Assembly: GCA_009712635.1 (NCBI GenBank)
Contig: WASS01000002.1
Location: 310,001 to 374,000, forward strand
DNA length: 64,000 bases
DNA from: Hungatella sp.
GTDB taxonomy: Bacteria; Bacillota; Clostridia; Lachnospirales; Lachnospiraceae
Direction: 5' to 3'
The notes under the pieces were generated by a model. That model worked only from the letters and a program-made list of their open reading frames with translations, did no database searches and was not told where the DNA came from. This document shows positions 1 through 12,662 of the stretch, one piece after another (the first letter of the stretch is position 1; every line of letters begins with the position of its first letter). Both the position numbers and the translations under genes were made by a program.

Positions 1-61
1 AACTGGTCTTTATGGTTTCGCAGTAGCAGCCATTCTTATGTTCTTAAAACCATTCAGCTAA
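1..61 (+). CDS. atpE: ATP synthase Fo subunit c, C-terminal fragment
   Basis: Partial gene cut by the window start. Reading from base 2, the last 19 codons encode a hydrophobic helix ending Phe-Leu-Lys-Pro-Phe-Ser before TAA at 59-61, as expected for the second membrane helix of the proteolipid c subunit that forms the ion-driven ring. It lies 47 bases before the TTG start of the b subunit, the normal position in an a-c-b-delta-alpha-gamma-beta-epsilon operon. The ion-binding carboxylate is outside the window, so H+ versus Na+ specificity cannot be judged. Confidence 0.8.
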   Translation, partial: TGLYGFAVAAILMFLKPFS

Positions 62-108
62 AGAAAAATAGCAGAATTCAGTAAGAAAGAGCAAGAGGAG
101 GCGAGAAC

Positions 109-611
109 TTGGAACGATTATTGGGATTTGACCCACAGCTGCTTTTTGGTTCGTTTATAATGGGTATTAACGTATTTATCCTGTTTTTCGCATTATCCTA
201 TAAGTTATTTAATCCGGTGCGCGATGTCCTGGAAAAAAGAAAACAGAAGATCGCAGGAGAACTGAAAAGTGCTGCCGAAGATAAAGAAGCTGCCCATATC
301 ATGAAGAATGAATATGAAGCCAGGATTTCAGAAGTGAAAAAAGAGGCAGAAGCGATCTTAGAGGATGCGAGAAAAAGAGCGAAGCAGCGTGAGGCTGAGA
401 TTATATCAGAAGCCAGGGAAGAAGCGAACCGTATCGTCATGAGGGGAAATCGTGAAGTTGAATTAGAGAGGAAGAAAGCACTTGATGATATGAAAGAGCA
501 GATTGTATCCATCGCATCCGTTATGGCGGGTAAAGTGGTAGCTGCATCCATTGATTCTTCCGTGCAGGACTCACTGATTGATGAAACCTTGAGAGAGATG
601 GGGGAAAGCAC

Positions 612-624
<13 letters not shown>
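109..624 (+). CDS. atpF: ATP synthase Fo subunit b
   Basis: Peripheral-stalk b subunit (171 aa) linking the Fo membrane sector to F1. One N-terminal membrane helix (about residues 12-32) is followed by a long charged, Ala/Glu/Lys/Arg-rich region (about 35-150) typical of the coiled-coil b dimer. The start is TTG at 109, supported by AGGAGG at about 96-101 with 7-base spacing; no ATG gives a complete membrane helix. The 3' end overlaps atpH by 13 bases, suggesting translational coupling. Length is in the usual 160-175 range. Confidence 0.93.
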
Positions 625-2700
<2,076 letters not shown>

Positions 2701-2715
2701 AGGCAGGTGAAAATC

Positions 2716-3570
2716 ATGGCATCCATTAGGGATATCAAACGAAGAAGAGACAGTATTTCCAGTACCGAACAGATTACCAAAGCCATGAAGCTCATATCGA
2801 CCGTTAAATTGCAGAAATCCAGAGCGAAAGCAGAAGCTTCCAAGCCATATTATGATATGATGTACGATACCATTCAGTCCATGCTCCGCAAGTCCGGTAC
2901 AATTGAACATAAATATTTAAAGGCAGGAGATTCCAAAAGGAAGGCAGTAATTGTGATTACTTCCAACAGGGGTCTCGCCGGCGGATATAACAGCAACATT
3001 GCAAAGCTGGTTCAGCAGGATGAGCGTTTAATCCCTGAGCTTACCGACATCTATGCCATTGGACGCAAGGGGAAAGAAGCACTGGGGAAAAAGGGATATA
3101 AGATTGCCCAGGATTATTCCGAAGTAATTAATGAACCTATTTACCGGGATGCTGCTGACATAACCATGGAGCTCTTGGACGCATTCGGGCAAAACCGGAT
3201 CGGAGAGATCTATCTGGTTTATACTTCATTTAAGAATACGGTGACCCAGATTCCAACACTTAAGAAGCTGCTCCCTGTTAAGATGGAAACGGGAAGCGAG
3301 AAGATGGATCTGGCGTTTATGAACTATGAGCCGAATGAGGAAGTGGTTCTGGATTCCATTATTCCAAAATATATGAGCAGTCTGATTTACGGTGCCTTAT
3401 TAGAAGCCGTAGCCAGTGAAAATGGGGCCAGAATGACTGCCATGGACTCTGCAACCAATAATGCGGAAGATATGATAGAAGAGCTTGGGCTGATCTATAA
3501 CAGGGCAAGACAGGGGTCTATTACCCAGGAGCTTACCGAAATTATAGCCGGTGCCAATGCAATATCATAA
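2716..3570 (+). CDS. atpG: ATP synthase F1 subunit gamma
   Basis: Central rotor-shaft subunit (284 aa). The N-terminal helix MASIRDIKRRRDSISST and the C-terminal helix NNAEDMIEELGLIYNRARQ are the diagnostic coiled-coil ends that sit inside the alpha3beta3 ring. An in-frame GTG at 2707 would add three residues, but ATG 2716 has better spacing from AAAGGCAGG (2698-2706) and matches the family start. It sits 15 bases after atpA. Confidence 0.95.
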   Translation: MASIRDIKRRRDSISSTEQITKAMKLISTVKLQKSRAKAEASKPYYDMMYDTIQSMLRKSGTIEHKYLKAGDSKRKAVIVITSNRGLAGGYNSNIAKLVQQDERLIPELTDIYAIGRKGKEALGKKGYKIAQDYSEVINEPIYRDAADITMELLDAFGQNRIGEIYLVYTSFKNTVTQIPTLKKLLPVKMETGSEKMDLAFMNYEPNEEVVLDSIIPKYMSSLIYGALLEAVASENGARMTAMDSATNNAEDMIEELGLIYNRARQGSITQELTEIIAGANAIS

Positions 3571-3626
3571 CTGTTCGGATCATTTAGCAGGACGAACTTC
3601 CTTAATAAAGAAAGAAATATAAATAA

Positions 3627-5033
<1,407 letters not shown>

Positions 5034-5044
5034 GGGGTGGGAAG

Positions 5045-5443
5045 ATGGCTGATTTATTTAAACTGCAGATCATAACTCCCGAGAGAGAGTTTTATGAGGG
5101 AGAAGCCTCTATGGTAGAACTTACTACCACTGAAGGTGAAATCGGTGTATACCCGGCACATATTCCAATGACAGCCATTGTAGCACCGGGAGTCTTAAAA
5201 ATTCACGAAGCCGGCGGCATAAAAGAAGCTGCTCTGATGTCTGGATTTCTTGAGATTCTACCGGAGAAAATTGTTGTTATGGCGGAAGTGGCAGAGTGGC
5301 CGGATGAGATCGATTTAAACCGTGCGGAAGAGGCAAAGGTTCGTGCAGAACGCCGCTTGAAAGAGCAGAGCGGAGAGATTGATATAGTAAGAGCGGAAAC
5401 AGCGCTGAAAAAAGCACTGGTAAGAATTTCGCTTACAAAATAA
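5045..5443 (+). CDS. atpC: ATP synthase F1 subunit epsilon
   Basis: Epsilon subunit (132 aa) of the central stalk, regulating ATP hydrolysis. An N-terminal beta-sandwich (about residues 4-85, including TTEGEIGVYPAHIPM) is followed by a two-helix C-terminal domain rich in Ala, Arg and Glu. It starts 11 bases after atpD behind GGGGGTGGG. It is the last gene of the operon, followed directly by a terminator. Confidence 0.94.
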   Translation: MADLFKLQIITPEREFYEGEASMVELTTTEGEIGVYPAHIPMTAIVAPGVLKIHEAGGIKEAALMSGFLEILPEKIVVMAEVAEWPDEIDLNRAEEAKVRAERRLKEQSGEIDIVRAETALKKALVRISLTK

Positions 5444-5448
5444 CAGAA

Positions 5449-5485
5449 AGGGATTTAAGCCGTTATGGTTTAAGTCCCTTTTTTA
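5449..5485 (+). terminator. Rho-independent terminator of the atp operon
   Basis: AGGGATTTAA pairs with TTTAAGTCCCT across a short loop, followed by a run of six T. It lies just after the atpC stop. The convergent phosphorylase gene ends at 5496, so on the other strand it may also serve that gene, although the opposite U-tract is weak. Confidence 0.85.
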
Positions 5486-5495
5486 TAGAACCAGA

Positions 5496-8400
5496 TTAAT
5501 ATGTAACAGTAAATTCTTTGGCTTGAACACTCAAAAATATATTTTTATCAATTTTGATTCCACCGCTGCGATAGGGGTTTTCACAGTATGAATGTTTAAG
5601 ACTGGTTCCATTGTGAAGAAGCTGAACGCAATCTGATTCACTCTTACGATAATGAAAGCTGCATACTGTTCCAAAACATTCCAGACAAAGCTCAAAATCC
5701 CCTATTTGATCAGGAAGAACAGGATCAATAATAATGGCATCTGCCTGAAAACGAATTCCCAGAATATGACTGATCAACTGGTGCATATAGATGCCTGGAC
5801 CAGAGGAATAGAGTCGCCAGCCGCCTTTTACCGGAATACTGCCGCTGCGCAGCAGGTGGAAATCCTGTTGATACTCATAACGATCCTTATAATCTCCATC
5901 GGAACTGCTAAAGTACATGTTGCTCTGACGTAGACAGGCATTTGGAACAGTTTTTTGAATGAGAACGGGATTAATCCGGAACAGTCCTTCCCATGCTTTC
6001 TCCGCGTTTCCGTATTTTGCCATAGCCTCAATATAACGAATATGCGCATGGGAGTATTGGAGACTGATTTCTCTTCCTACATTTGCCGCCTGTTCCGCTC
6101 GTTTGAACAGATGGCTTACACCTCCGTCGTAAGATGCCGGGGCATCCATCAGTCTGACTCCATCCGGGCATTCCAGATAATTCTGGATAACTTCGATGTT
6201 TTTTGCAGCCTGATTCTGATCCGCCAGCTCTGCTATAATACTTCTGGTTTGAGGCAGCAGACGGTAATGAATATTGGTCTGGCTGTCTGATGGATGCAAT
6301 AAGTGTTTGGCGGATGAATTCCACTCTAAAAATCCTGCTATAATATGATCTTTCACTGCATAGTCTGAAAATGCTTTTCTGGTATAATCCCCTAAATCCA
6401 AGAGGGTGCGTGAGAAAGCTCCATCATAACCGGAAAGAGCTTTACCCAGGGAGGTAAAAGTCTGGCATGCCAAAGCCTGGGTCCAGGTGCTGACGAGTTT
6501 CTCCTTCATATCCGGTTTTTCAGGCTGTAACGTATCATCCCAGTCTCCGCCAGCATAAGTGATAAGCCCGGTACCTGGAATAAAGCGATTTTTCTGTATT
6601 TGAGATACTGCAGCCTGAATATGGGAAAACAGAGATTCTTTTTTCTCCCTATGATCCGCATACGGCAGAATTTCCTGCAATATGGTGTAGTCCTGGCTGG
6701 CAGTAAGATAATCTGCAAGGCTCTTTAATGGCCAGAAGATCACATCTCCATGGCATTCGCCGGCATTCATTTCATAACGGTCAAACATGAACCATTGGGG
6801 CCACTCGTTGGTTGCACTCTCCTGATGAGAAAATATATTTATTAATATTTCACGTATAATCCCATAATTTCCGGTAGACAGAAAATATTCAAAAGGTCCC
6901 TGGCAGATATCTCTGGTTCCCCATGCCGCACCTCCTGGCTGCTCCAGTCCATGAGGCATCAGAAAATGAATCATGGCATTGTGGGTGTACCACCAAGCGG
7001 TCTCGTTTAAAATAGATAAACGTTCATTTCCTTCTGAGGCATTTAAATGAAAATGTTTCATAATGGAAGCATACTGTTCCAATGCATACGCTTTTTCTTT
7101 CCCGAAATCAGCCATACTGGAGATGGAAGCGTTGGGGTAGAAACTGCCGCCAATCGTCAGATGGAGGGTGTTGGTATTTGAATAGGAGAACGTAACAAAG
7201 GTCTCATCAAAAGGACACTCTTCTTCATAGAAGATACGGTCATCAGAAATAATACATGATTCATTTGTAATAATATCATAAGAAAGATTTTCATATTTAT
7301 CTGTCTGAAACGGAAAATGTATTCTGTTTTCTGTAACTGTACCTAATATGTCATGAGTGAATTCATTGGTACCCATTGATAACTGATTGGTAACAATAAA
7401 GTCATATTTGCAGCCATTTACACTTAATACTTCCAGATGCACCTGGGAAGCCTGAGGCTGAGCTTTTGCATTAACTGTATTTTTGCTGCTGCAATAGGCG
7501 GTGACAAGAATAAGGTCATCTTCTGTTTTATAGTACCATCGGGAGTAGTTCATGCCCATCTCATAAAGGGAAGGAAGAGAGAGCAGGTGAAAATGACTGC
7601 CTTTGCGAACATAGATACGCTGTCCGCTGTTCTTTTGAATATTTAAAAATCCTCTGGGAGTGGATATCAATTTATGCAGGTTGGTATTTCCTAAAACTAC
7701 ATGACTGTTAAAAACCCCATACATATAATGCGTAGAGGATATGAGATCAGTGGAAATAGTACTGGCATCAGGAGGCGTAATAATTATGGTTCCATGAGGG
7801 CGGATCACCTGTTCCTCTTTCTTTTCAGTCACAACATGGCAGTGATCTGGTGTAAAAAAAGAGATGACTTGTGAGTCTTTTGTTTCTGTTAAAAGCTGTT
7901 GGGGAAACAGCCTTCTTATCTCATCGCTGCTCATAACAAGAGAATTTAAGGGCGCTCCATACATTTCCTTTATTTTGTAATTTTGGACAGGGCTGAAAGT
8001 ACCATCTCCAAATGGTTTTTTCTTATATTGCTCTTTTATGGTGGTCAGAAAATCTGCATGAGTCACTTTCTCTTTGTGGTGTTTCAGAAAATGACCGTAG
8101 AAAACTGATGTATCACTTCCTGAAAATGTGAATGGCTCTGTCAGGAGTGAACTGTACGCAAACTCATACTGAAGATTTCGGTCGGTAAGCCCGTTTAGCA
8201 ATGCCGTTGGTGTATTGGTCTTTTTGTATTCCAGACCAAAAAAATCCAGGCCGTCAGTTGAATAGTGTATGATTTTGTGGGACAGAGATCCTTGCTGCAG
8301 ATATGGATTACAGCCGTTGTCCGGCATGTTTTGCCTGGAACAGATGGTATATCCATATTCTCCTTCAAAAACACTGTGTCCCAGATATTGGGATGTATAA

Positions 8401-8816
8401 AGTTCGTTGGTAAGAACATTTTCTTTGCCTGATAAACCAATATCCTGTCCGTATAATAAATCAACCGTAATCTGGTCTTTGCTGTTGAGAGTAATTTCAT
8501 AAAACCATGAGTTCTCAATTAAAAAAAAATCTGTTGTATAGGCGATTCCTGCATAGTTACCTTCGTACCGGACACAGTTTTCCCGGCGGCTGATGCGGCA
8601 GCCCGATTGCTGTCCTAAGAGGGGATGGACTGATTTTACTTTATTGTTTTCATATATTCTTAAAAAGATATTATTGGCTGATCCATCCTTTGCATTTCCG
8701 CGAAATTGATTGATGAGGACTGAGCCTGAACTCATTTCAAATATGTCTCCAGTTGGGACAAGCAGAAAATCAAGCATGTCCGAGTGCAGGGAGAGTAAAT
8801 CATGGGGTCGTTTCAT
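5496..8816 (-). CDS. GH94 1,2-beta-oligoglucan (sophoro-oligosaccharide) phosphorylase
   Basis: A very large GH94-type inverting phosphorylase (1106 aa), predicted to split beta-1,2-gluco-oligosaccharides with phosphate, releasing alpha-glucose 1-phosphate in the cytoplasm. Beta-sandwich domains occupy about the first 600 residues. The (alpha/alpha)6 catalytic part includes ETAWWYTHNAMIHFLMPHG, GGAAWGTRDICQGP and GGDWDD. By analogy with GH94 DWxD motifs the general acid would be the last Asp (about residue 761). No signal peptide is seen. Size and neighbours (ABC importer, LacI, GH3) match the Listeria innocua/Lachnoclostridium 1,2-beta-oligoglucan phosphorylase locus rather than cellobiose phosphorylases (about 800 aa). 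The frame is open up to 8939, but ATG 8816 (MKRPHDLL) has an AAAGG site 9 bases upstream, and the extension is AT-rich promoter DNA. Specificity is inferred, not proven. Confidence 0.8.
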   Translation of the reverse strand: MKRPHDLLSLHSDMLDFLLVPTGDIFEMSSGSVLINQFRGNAKDGSANNIFLRIYENNKVKSVHPLLGQQSGCRISRRENCVRYEGNYAGIAYTTDFFLIENSWFYEITLNSKDQITVDLLYGQDIGLSGKENVLTNELYTSQYLGHSVFEGEYGYTICSRQNMPDNGCNPYLQQGSLSHKIIHYSTDGLDFFGLEYKKTNTPTALLNGLTDRNLQYEFAYSSLLTEPFTFSGSDTSVFYGHFLKHHKEKVTHADFLTTIKEQYKKKPFGDGTFSPVQNYKIKEMYGAPLNSLVMSSDEIRRLFPQQLLTETKDSQVISFFTPDHCHVVTEKKEEQVIRPHGTIIITPPDASTISTDLISSTHYMYGVFNSHVVLGNTNLHKLISTPRGFLNIQKNSGQRIYVRKGSHFHLLSLPSLYEMGMNYSRWYYKTEDDLILVTAYCSSKNTVNAKAQPQASQVHLEVLSVNGCKYDFIVTNQLSMGTNEFTHDILGTVTENRIHFPFQTDKYENLSYDIITNESCIISDDRIFYEEECPFDETFVTFSYSNTNTLHLTIGGSFYPNASISSMADFGKEKAYALEQYASIMKHFHLNASEGNERLSILNETAWWYTHNAMIHFLMPHGLEQPGGAAWGTRDICQGPFEYFLSTGNYGIIREILINIFSHQESATNEWPQWFMFDRYEMNAGECHGDVIFWPLKSLADYLTASQDYTILQEILPYADHREKKESLFSHIQAAVSQIQKNRFIPGTGLITYAGGDWDDTLQPEKPDMKEKLVSTWTQALACQTFTSLGKALSGYDGAFSRTLLDLGDYTRKAFSDYAVKDHIIAGFLEWNSSAKHLLHPSDSQTNIHYRLLPQTRSIIAELADQNQAAKNIEVIQNYLECPDGVRLMDAPASYDGGVSHLFKRAEQAANVGREISLQYSHAHIRYIEAMAKYGNAEKAWEGLFRINPVLIQKTVPNACLRQSNMYFSSSDGDYKDRYEYQQDFHLLRSGSIPVKGGWRLYSSGPGIYMHQLISHILGIRFQADAIIIDPVLPDQIGDFELCLECFGTVCSFHYRKSESDCVQLLHNGTSLKHSYCENPYRSGGIKIDKNIFLSVQAKEFTVTY

Positions 8817-8865
8817 AATGAGTATCCTTTCTGTAATCAAATCTTGTAATAAGTTATGTCTGTGT

Positions 8866-8877
8866 GAAAACGTTTCC
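8866..8877. promoter_or_regulatory. LacI-type operator, phosphorylase side
   Basis: The pseudo-palindrome GAAAACGTTTCC sits within a 15-bp stretch, TGAAAACGTTTCCAT (8865-8879), repeated exactly at 9062-9076. The central ACGT is typical of LacI-family operators. It lies about 27-38 bases downstream of the predicted start of the minus-strand promoter. It also resembles a CcpA cre site with one mismatch. Confidence 0.65.
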
Positions 8878-8910
8878 ATAAAAACGTGAAAATAATAAAA
8901 CTTAATGCAA

Positions 8911-8939
8911 AGTATAGAAGAAAAAAATATGAAAGTCAA
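8911..8939 (-). promoter_or_regulatory. Promoter of the GH94 phosphorylase gene
   Basis: On the minus strand, TTGACT (8934-8939) and TATACT (8911-8916) are separated by exactly 17 bases, a near-consensus housekeeping sigma promoter. The predicted start is near 8904, with the operator at 8866-8877 downstream and the ATG at 8816. Confidence 0.75.
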
Positions 8940-9002
8940 TAATTTAATTAAAAAGTAGTCTAAAAATACCAGCTATTAGAATGAAAAATCACAAAAAAGT
9001 GT

Positions 9003-9031
9003 TTGACAAAGCGTGGAATGAATAATATAAT
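9003..9031 (+). promoter_or_regulatory. Promoter of the sophoro-oligosaccharide transport operon
   Basis: TTGACA (9003-9008), a 17-base spacer and TATAAT (9026-9031): both hexamers are perfect consensus. Such a strong core promoter implies control by repression; the identical LacI-type operator lies about 25 bases downstream of the predicted start. The rest of the divergent interval 8817-9155 is AT-rich and holds no further gene. Confidence 0.85.
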
Positions 9032-9062
9032 CAGTGCATAAAATACAAAATGAAAAGCATAT

Positions 9063-9074
9063 GAAAACGTTTCC
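9063..9074. promoter_or_regulatory. LacI-type operator, transporter side
   Basis: GAAAACGTTTCC within the same 15-bp TGAAAACGTTTCCAT (9062-9076) as the site at 8865-8879; the two are 197 bases apart in the same orientation. It is placed downstream of the consensus promoter, a position expected for a roadblock or looping repressor, probably the LacI protein encoded at 12663. Confidence 0.7.
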
Positions 9075-9155
9075 ATGTGAAAAACGAATAAATTTACGGT
9101 TAGAGGGCTTGTCCTGACTGTAATGAAACTATGCTGCAGAAAGGAAGAGATTAGT

Positions 9156-10091
9156 TTGAAAAGAATAAAGCTACACTTGGAAAATTTTGTCCATGAAGTG
9201 AAAAAGAAATATATTTTGTTTCTTATGGTTTTACCGGTCTTAATTTATTTTTTTATATTTGCTTACATACCCATGCCCGGTGCATATATTGCGTTTGTTG
9301 ATTATAACATTGGCAAAGGTATTTTTGGAAGTGCTTTTGTCGGGTTAAAAAACTTTGAATTTCTGTTTCGTACCGGAGATCTGCTGCGCATTACTAAAAA
9401 TACAATTCTATATAATCTTGTATTTCTTATTTTGGGTAATGCATTCCAGATTATATTTGCTGTTATGATATCAGAAGTAGGGAATAAGTGGTTTAAAAAA
9501 ATATCCCAGTCCATTATATTATTGCCTTATTTTATTTCTATGGTAATTGTCGGATTTTTTTCCTACAACCTGTTTAATTATGATTATGGTTTTATTAATA
9601 CCATATTAGCTGGTCTGGGATTCCCCAAACATGAATTCTATTCCGATCAGGGGATATGGAAATATATTATTGTATTTTTTAAAATATGGTCTGGCACTGG
9701 ATATGGAATGATTATTTATCTGGCATCGATTGCCGGAATTGAACAGGATATTTATGAAGCGGCATCTTTAGACGGGGCGTCCCCTATGCAGAAAATCCGG
9801 TATATTACATTTCCCATGTTGAAACCAACAATGATATTATTAATTCTTTTTGGTCTTGGTGGAATTCTGAAAGGCTCATTTGATTTGTTTTACAATCTGA
9901 TTGGAACGAATTCCGTGCTCTATCCACAGACAGATGTGATTGACACCTTTGTTTTCCGTAGTCTGGTTGGACAGTTTAATTTTTCACAGGGAGCCGCTGT
10001 TGGATTTTATCAATCGGTATTCGGCCTGGTACTGGTTCTGACGGTAAATGCCATCGTAAAAAAGATCGAACCGGACAGTGCATTGTTTTAG
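9156..10091 (+). CDS. Sugar ABC transporter permease (LplB/UgpA type)
   Basis: Inner-membrane permease (about 311 aa) with six predicted membrane helices, the first at about residues 16-38. The cytoplasmic EAA loop reads EAASLDGASPMQKIRYITFP, the contact site for the ATPase. The frame also has ATG 9123, but it lacks a spaced ribosome site; TTG 9156 follows AAGGAAGAG by 7 bases and is preferred. It is the first gene of permease-permease-binding protein-lacI-GH3. No ATPase gene is present locally, so a shared MsiK-type ATPase elsewhere is likely, as is usual for this transporter class. Confidence 0.88.
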   Translation: MKRIKLHLENFVHEVKKKYILFLMVLPVLIYFFIFAYIPMPGAYIAFVDYNIGKGIFGSAFVGLKNFEFLFRTGDLLRITKNTILYNLVFLILGNAFQIIFAVMISEVGNKWFKKISQSIILLPYFISMVIVGFFSYNLFNYDYGFINTILAGLGFPKHEFYSDQGIWKYIIVFFKIWSGTGYGMIIYLASIAGIEQDIYEAASLDGASPMQKIRYITFPMLKPTMILLILFGLGGILKGSFDLFYNLIGTNSVLYPQTDVIDTFVFRSLVGQFNFSQGAAVGFYQSVFGLVLVLTVNAIVKKIEPDSALF

Positions 10092-10114
10092 TCTATTAGA
10101 TCAGGAGGATATAT

Positions 10115-11008
10115 ATGGAAAAGAAAAAAAATGCAGGGCGCAGTGAAAAAATCATGAAGATATGCTTTTATATAATTATTACGATTTTTGCGTTGTCCTG
10201 TCTCTTTCCCTTTTTGTTAATGGTTACATCTTCATTTATGAGTGAGAAAGAAATTGTAAGTGAGGGATATAAGTTAATTCCTGATACGGTATCCCTGAGC
10301 GCTTACAAGTTCCTGTTCCGTAATTTCACAAATTTATTTAATGCTTACCGGGTGACTATTTTTATTGCTGTTACAGGAACTGTTTTTGGATTATTTTTTA
10401 TGTCTATGGCAGGATATGTTTTATGCCGTAAAGATTTCCGCTATAGAAACCAGATTTCATTTTTTATTTATTTTACCACATTATTCAGCGGCGGTCTGAT
10501 TCCAACGTACATGCTGTATGTCAATGGCCTGGGGTTAAAGGACAGCATCTGGTCTATGGTTTTACCAAGTCTTATGAGCCCGTGGTCCATTTTTTTAATG
10601 AAAAATTTTATGAAATCCATTCCGGATTCCCTGTATGAATCGGCAAATATAGATGGAGCAAATGATTTCAGAATCTACTGGCAGATCTATATGCCTCTTG
10701 CAAAAGCTTCTCTTGCAACAATTGGGCTGTTCCAGATTCTGGGATACTGGAATGAGTGGTATAATGCAATGCTCTACATTCAGACACCGGCAAAGTTTCC
10801 CCTGCAGTATTTTTTACAGAGAATTGTAAGCCAGGCGAATATACAACTGCTGATTCAGCAGGGGCTGACCATAAATACCGGAGATTTACCGTCTGAATCA
10901 ATCAAAATGGCGACTGCAGTTATTGCAACCGGTCCCATTGTTCTGCTTTATCCGTTTGTTCAGAAATATTTTGTAAGCGGACTTACCATAGGAGCTGTGA
11001 AGGGCTAG
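10115..11008 (+). CDS. Sugar ABC transporter permease (YtcP/LplC type)
   Basis: Second permease (297 aa) of the importer, six predicted membrane helices, with the EAA loop ESANIDGANDFRIYWQIYMP. The C-terminus ...FVSGLTIGAVKG is typical of CUT1-type permeases. ATG 10115 follows AGGAGG by about 7 bases, 23 bases after the first permease. It pairs with the upstream permease to form the channel for the predicted beta-1,2-gluco-oligosaccharides. Confidence 0.9.
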   Translation: MEKKKNAGRSEKIMKICFYIIITIFALSCLFPFLLMVTSSFMSEKEIVSEGYKLIPDTVSLSAYKFLFRNFTNLFNAYRVTIFIAVTGTVFGLFFMSMAGYVLCRKDFRYRNQISFFIYFTTLFSGGLIPTYMLYVNGLGLKDSIWSMVLPSLMSPWSIFLMKNFMKSIPDSLYESANIDGANDFRIYWQIYMPLAKASLATIGLFQILGYWNEWYNAMLYIQTPAKFPLQYFLQRIVSQANIQLLIQQGLTINTGDLPSESIKMATAVIATGPIVLLYPFVQKYFVSGLTIGAVKG

Positions 11009-11049
11009 ACCATATCCGGCTGATCAATTTATAACAGGAGGGAATGAAA

Positions 11050-12579
11050 ATGATAAAAAAACTGGTTTCAACATTTCTGGCAGTTACTGTGGCTGCAGGG
11101 CTTGTCACAGGATGCGCAAATAGTAATCCGGCTGCAGGGGCAGCAAAATCAAAGGACAGCGATGGAGTAAATCTGGTTATGTATTTATATGGCACAGAAG
11201 GTGTGGCAAATAAAGATGTGCTCTCAGCGTTAAATGAAAAACTGAAAGCCAGTATTAATACGACTCTGGAAATTAAATATATAGACTGGAATGATGTTGC
11301 AACAAAGTATCCCCTGCTTTGGGCATCTGGAGAAAAATTTGATATGGCATATGTATCAGGAACAGCTCCGGTACCATATGCAACACTGGCAAAACAGGGA
11401 ACACTTGCAGATATTACAGATCTGCTGACCAATGAAACGCCGTCCTTAAAGTCTGCCATTGGAGACAGCTACTGGAAGAGCATGGAGGTGAATGGTAAAA
11501 TTTATGGTGTACCCAGCACCTATAGTGAATATACTGCATATGGCTTTGTTACCCGGAAAGATTTATTGGAAAAGAGTGGGATTGCCAAGGTAAATTCAGT
11601 AGAAGATATGGAAGGCTACATGGATGCGGCGAAAGAAAATGGCTGGGCGCCTTTAAATGGAAGTGCGAACCTGTCTATGGATTTATACCGAATGTTTGTA
11701 GGAACAACCAGCGACTGGATTGATGCTCCGGGAGTGCCAAATACGGAGATGTATCTGACTTCCTCCCTGGGAAATACGAACAAAGTATTTCACCCTGCAT
11801 TTACCAGTGAATTTGAAACATTCGCGGTTAAAATGCATGAATGGGCTGAAAAAGGATATTGGGGAAAAGATGTTTTATCTTCTGCCCAGGATGATAAGGA
11901 CAATTTTTATAATGGATTATCTGCTTCCTACATCAGCCATCAGCCAGACTGGACAGGGTCCTACGGTACACAAAAAAAGAAATTACCCGATGTTGAAACG
12001 GAATTCTACGCTTTCGCAGAAGCTGCAAATAAAATTGAACGGAAAATGGGTGTAGAGAATGCGACAGGCATCAGTGCAAACTCAAAATATCCGGATCGTT
12101 GTTTAAAAGTGATTGAAAAACTGATGACAGATAAAGAATGTTATGATCTGTTTCAGTACGGAATCCTTGGAAGAGAGTATGAAGTAACTGACGGTATGAT
12201 TAAACAGCCGGATACCTTTAATTCGGATAAAGACGGTTTTGGATTTGCCGGCTGGGGATTACGGACTGATTCATTAAATATACCACAGGCCACCGAGGAT
12301 CCACGGCGTTATACATTAAACGAAGAATGGGGCAAGTCTGCAATTGACAATCCGTACGCTGGTTTCAGTTTTGACAGTTCATCCGTATCTTCACAGCTGT
12401 CTGCAATTTCCAATGTAGATTCTCAGCTGGGAATACAGATTATGCTGGGTCTCACAAAGCAGGATCCCAAAGAGGCTGTGGCAGAATACAGAAAACAACT
12501 GGAGGCAGCAGGGGTTAATGATGTAATCAAAGCTGTTAATGATCAGTTAACGGAATATACATCGCCGGAGAAGAAATGA
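11050..12579 (+). CDS. Sugar ABC transporter substrate-binding lipoprotein
   Basis: Extracellular solute-binding protein (about 509 aa) with a signal peptide and lipobox Leu-Val-Thr-Gly-Cys at about residues 18-22, anchoring it on the outer face of the membrane. AGGAGGG (11036-11042) lies 1 base from ATG 11044 but 7 bases from ATG 11050, so 11050 is preferred. Its position beside a GH94 1,2-beta-oligoglucan phosphorylase and GH3 gene parallels the sophoro-oligosaccharide-binding protein of the Listeria locus. Ligand specificity is inferred from context only. No terminator was seen before the downstream lacI gene. Confidence 0.88.
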   Translation: MIKKLVSTFLAVTVAAGLVTGCANSNPAAGAAKSKDSDGVNLVMYLYGTEGVANKDVLSALNEKLKASINTTLEIKYIDWNDVATKYPLLWASGEKFDMAYVSGTAPVPYATLAKQGTLADITDLLTNETPSLKSAIGDSYWKSMEVNGKIYGVPSTYSEYTAYGFVTRKDLLEKSGIAKVNSVEDMEGYMDAAKENGWAPLNGSANLSMDLYRMFVGTTSDWIDAPGVPNTEMYLTSSLGNTNKVFHPAFTSEFETFAVKMHEWAEKGYWGKDVLSSAQDDKDNFYNGLSASYISHQPDWTGSYGTQKKKLPDVETEFYAFAEAANKIERKMGVENATGISANSKYPDRCLKVIEKLMTDKECYDLFQYGILGREYEVTDGMIKQPDTFNSDKDGFGFAGWGLRTDSLNIPQATEDPRRYTLNEEWGKSAIDNPYAGFSFDSSSVSSQLSAISNVDSQLGIQIMLGLTKQDPKEAVAEYRKQLEAAGVNDVIKAVNDQLTEYTSPEKK

Positions 12580-12662
12580 TTTGTGGATTTTCACAAGGGG
12601 AAATGTTAAAATAGTGATAGTATGGTTTCAGGGTTAAGACAGGGCAGGAAAGGATGCAGCAC

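Noticed and set aside
5652-6290. Plus-strand open frames opposite the GH94 gene
   Set aside because: They lie antisense to a well-supported coding region and show no family motifs or ribosome sites.
8817-8939. 41-codon N-terminal extension of the GH94 gene
   Set aside because: It would overlap the operator and promoter, has no suitable ribosome site, and encodes an atypical Phe/His-rich leader; ATG 8816 has a good ribosome site and gives family length.
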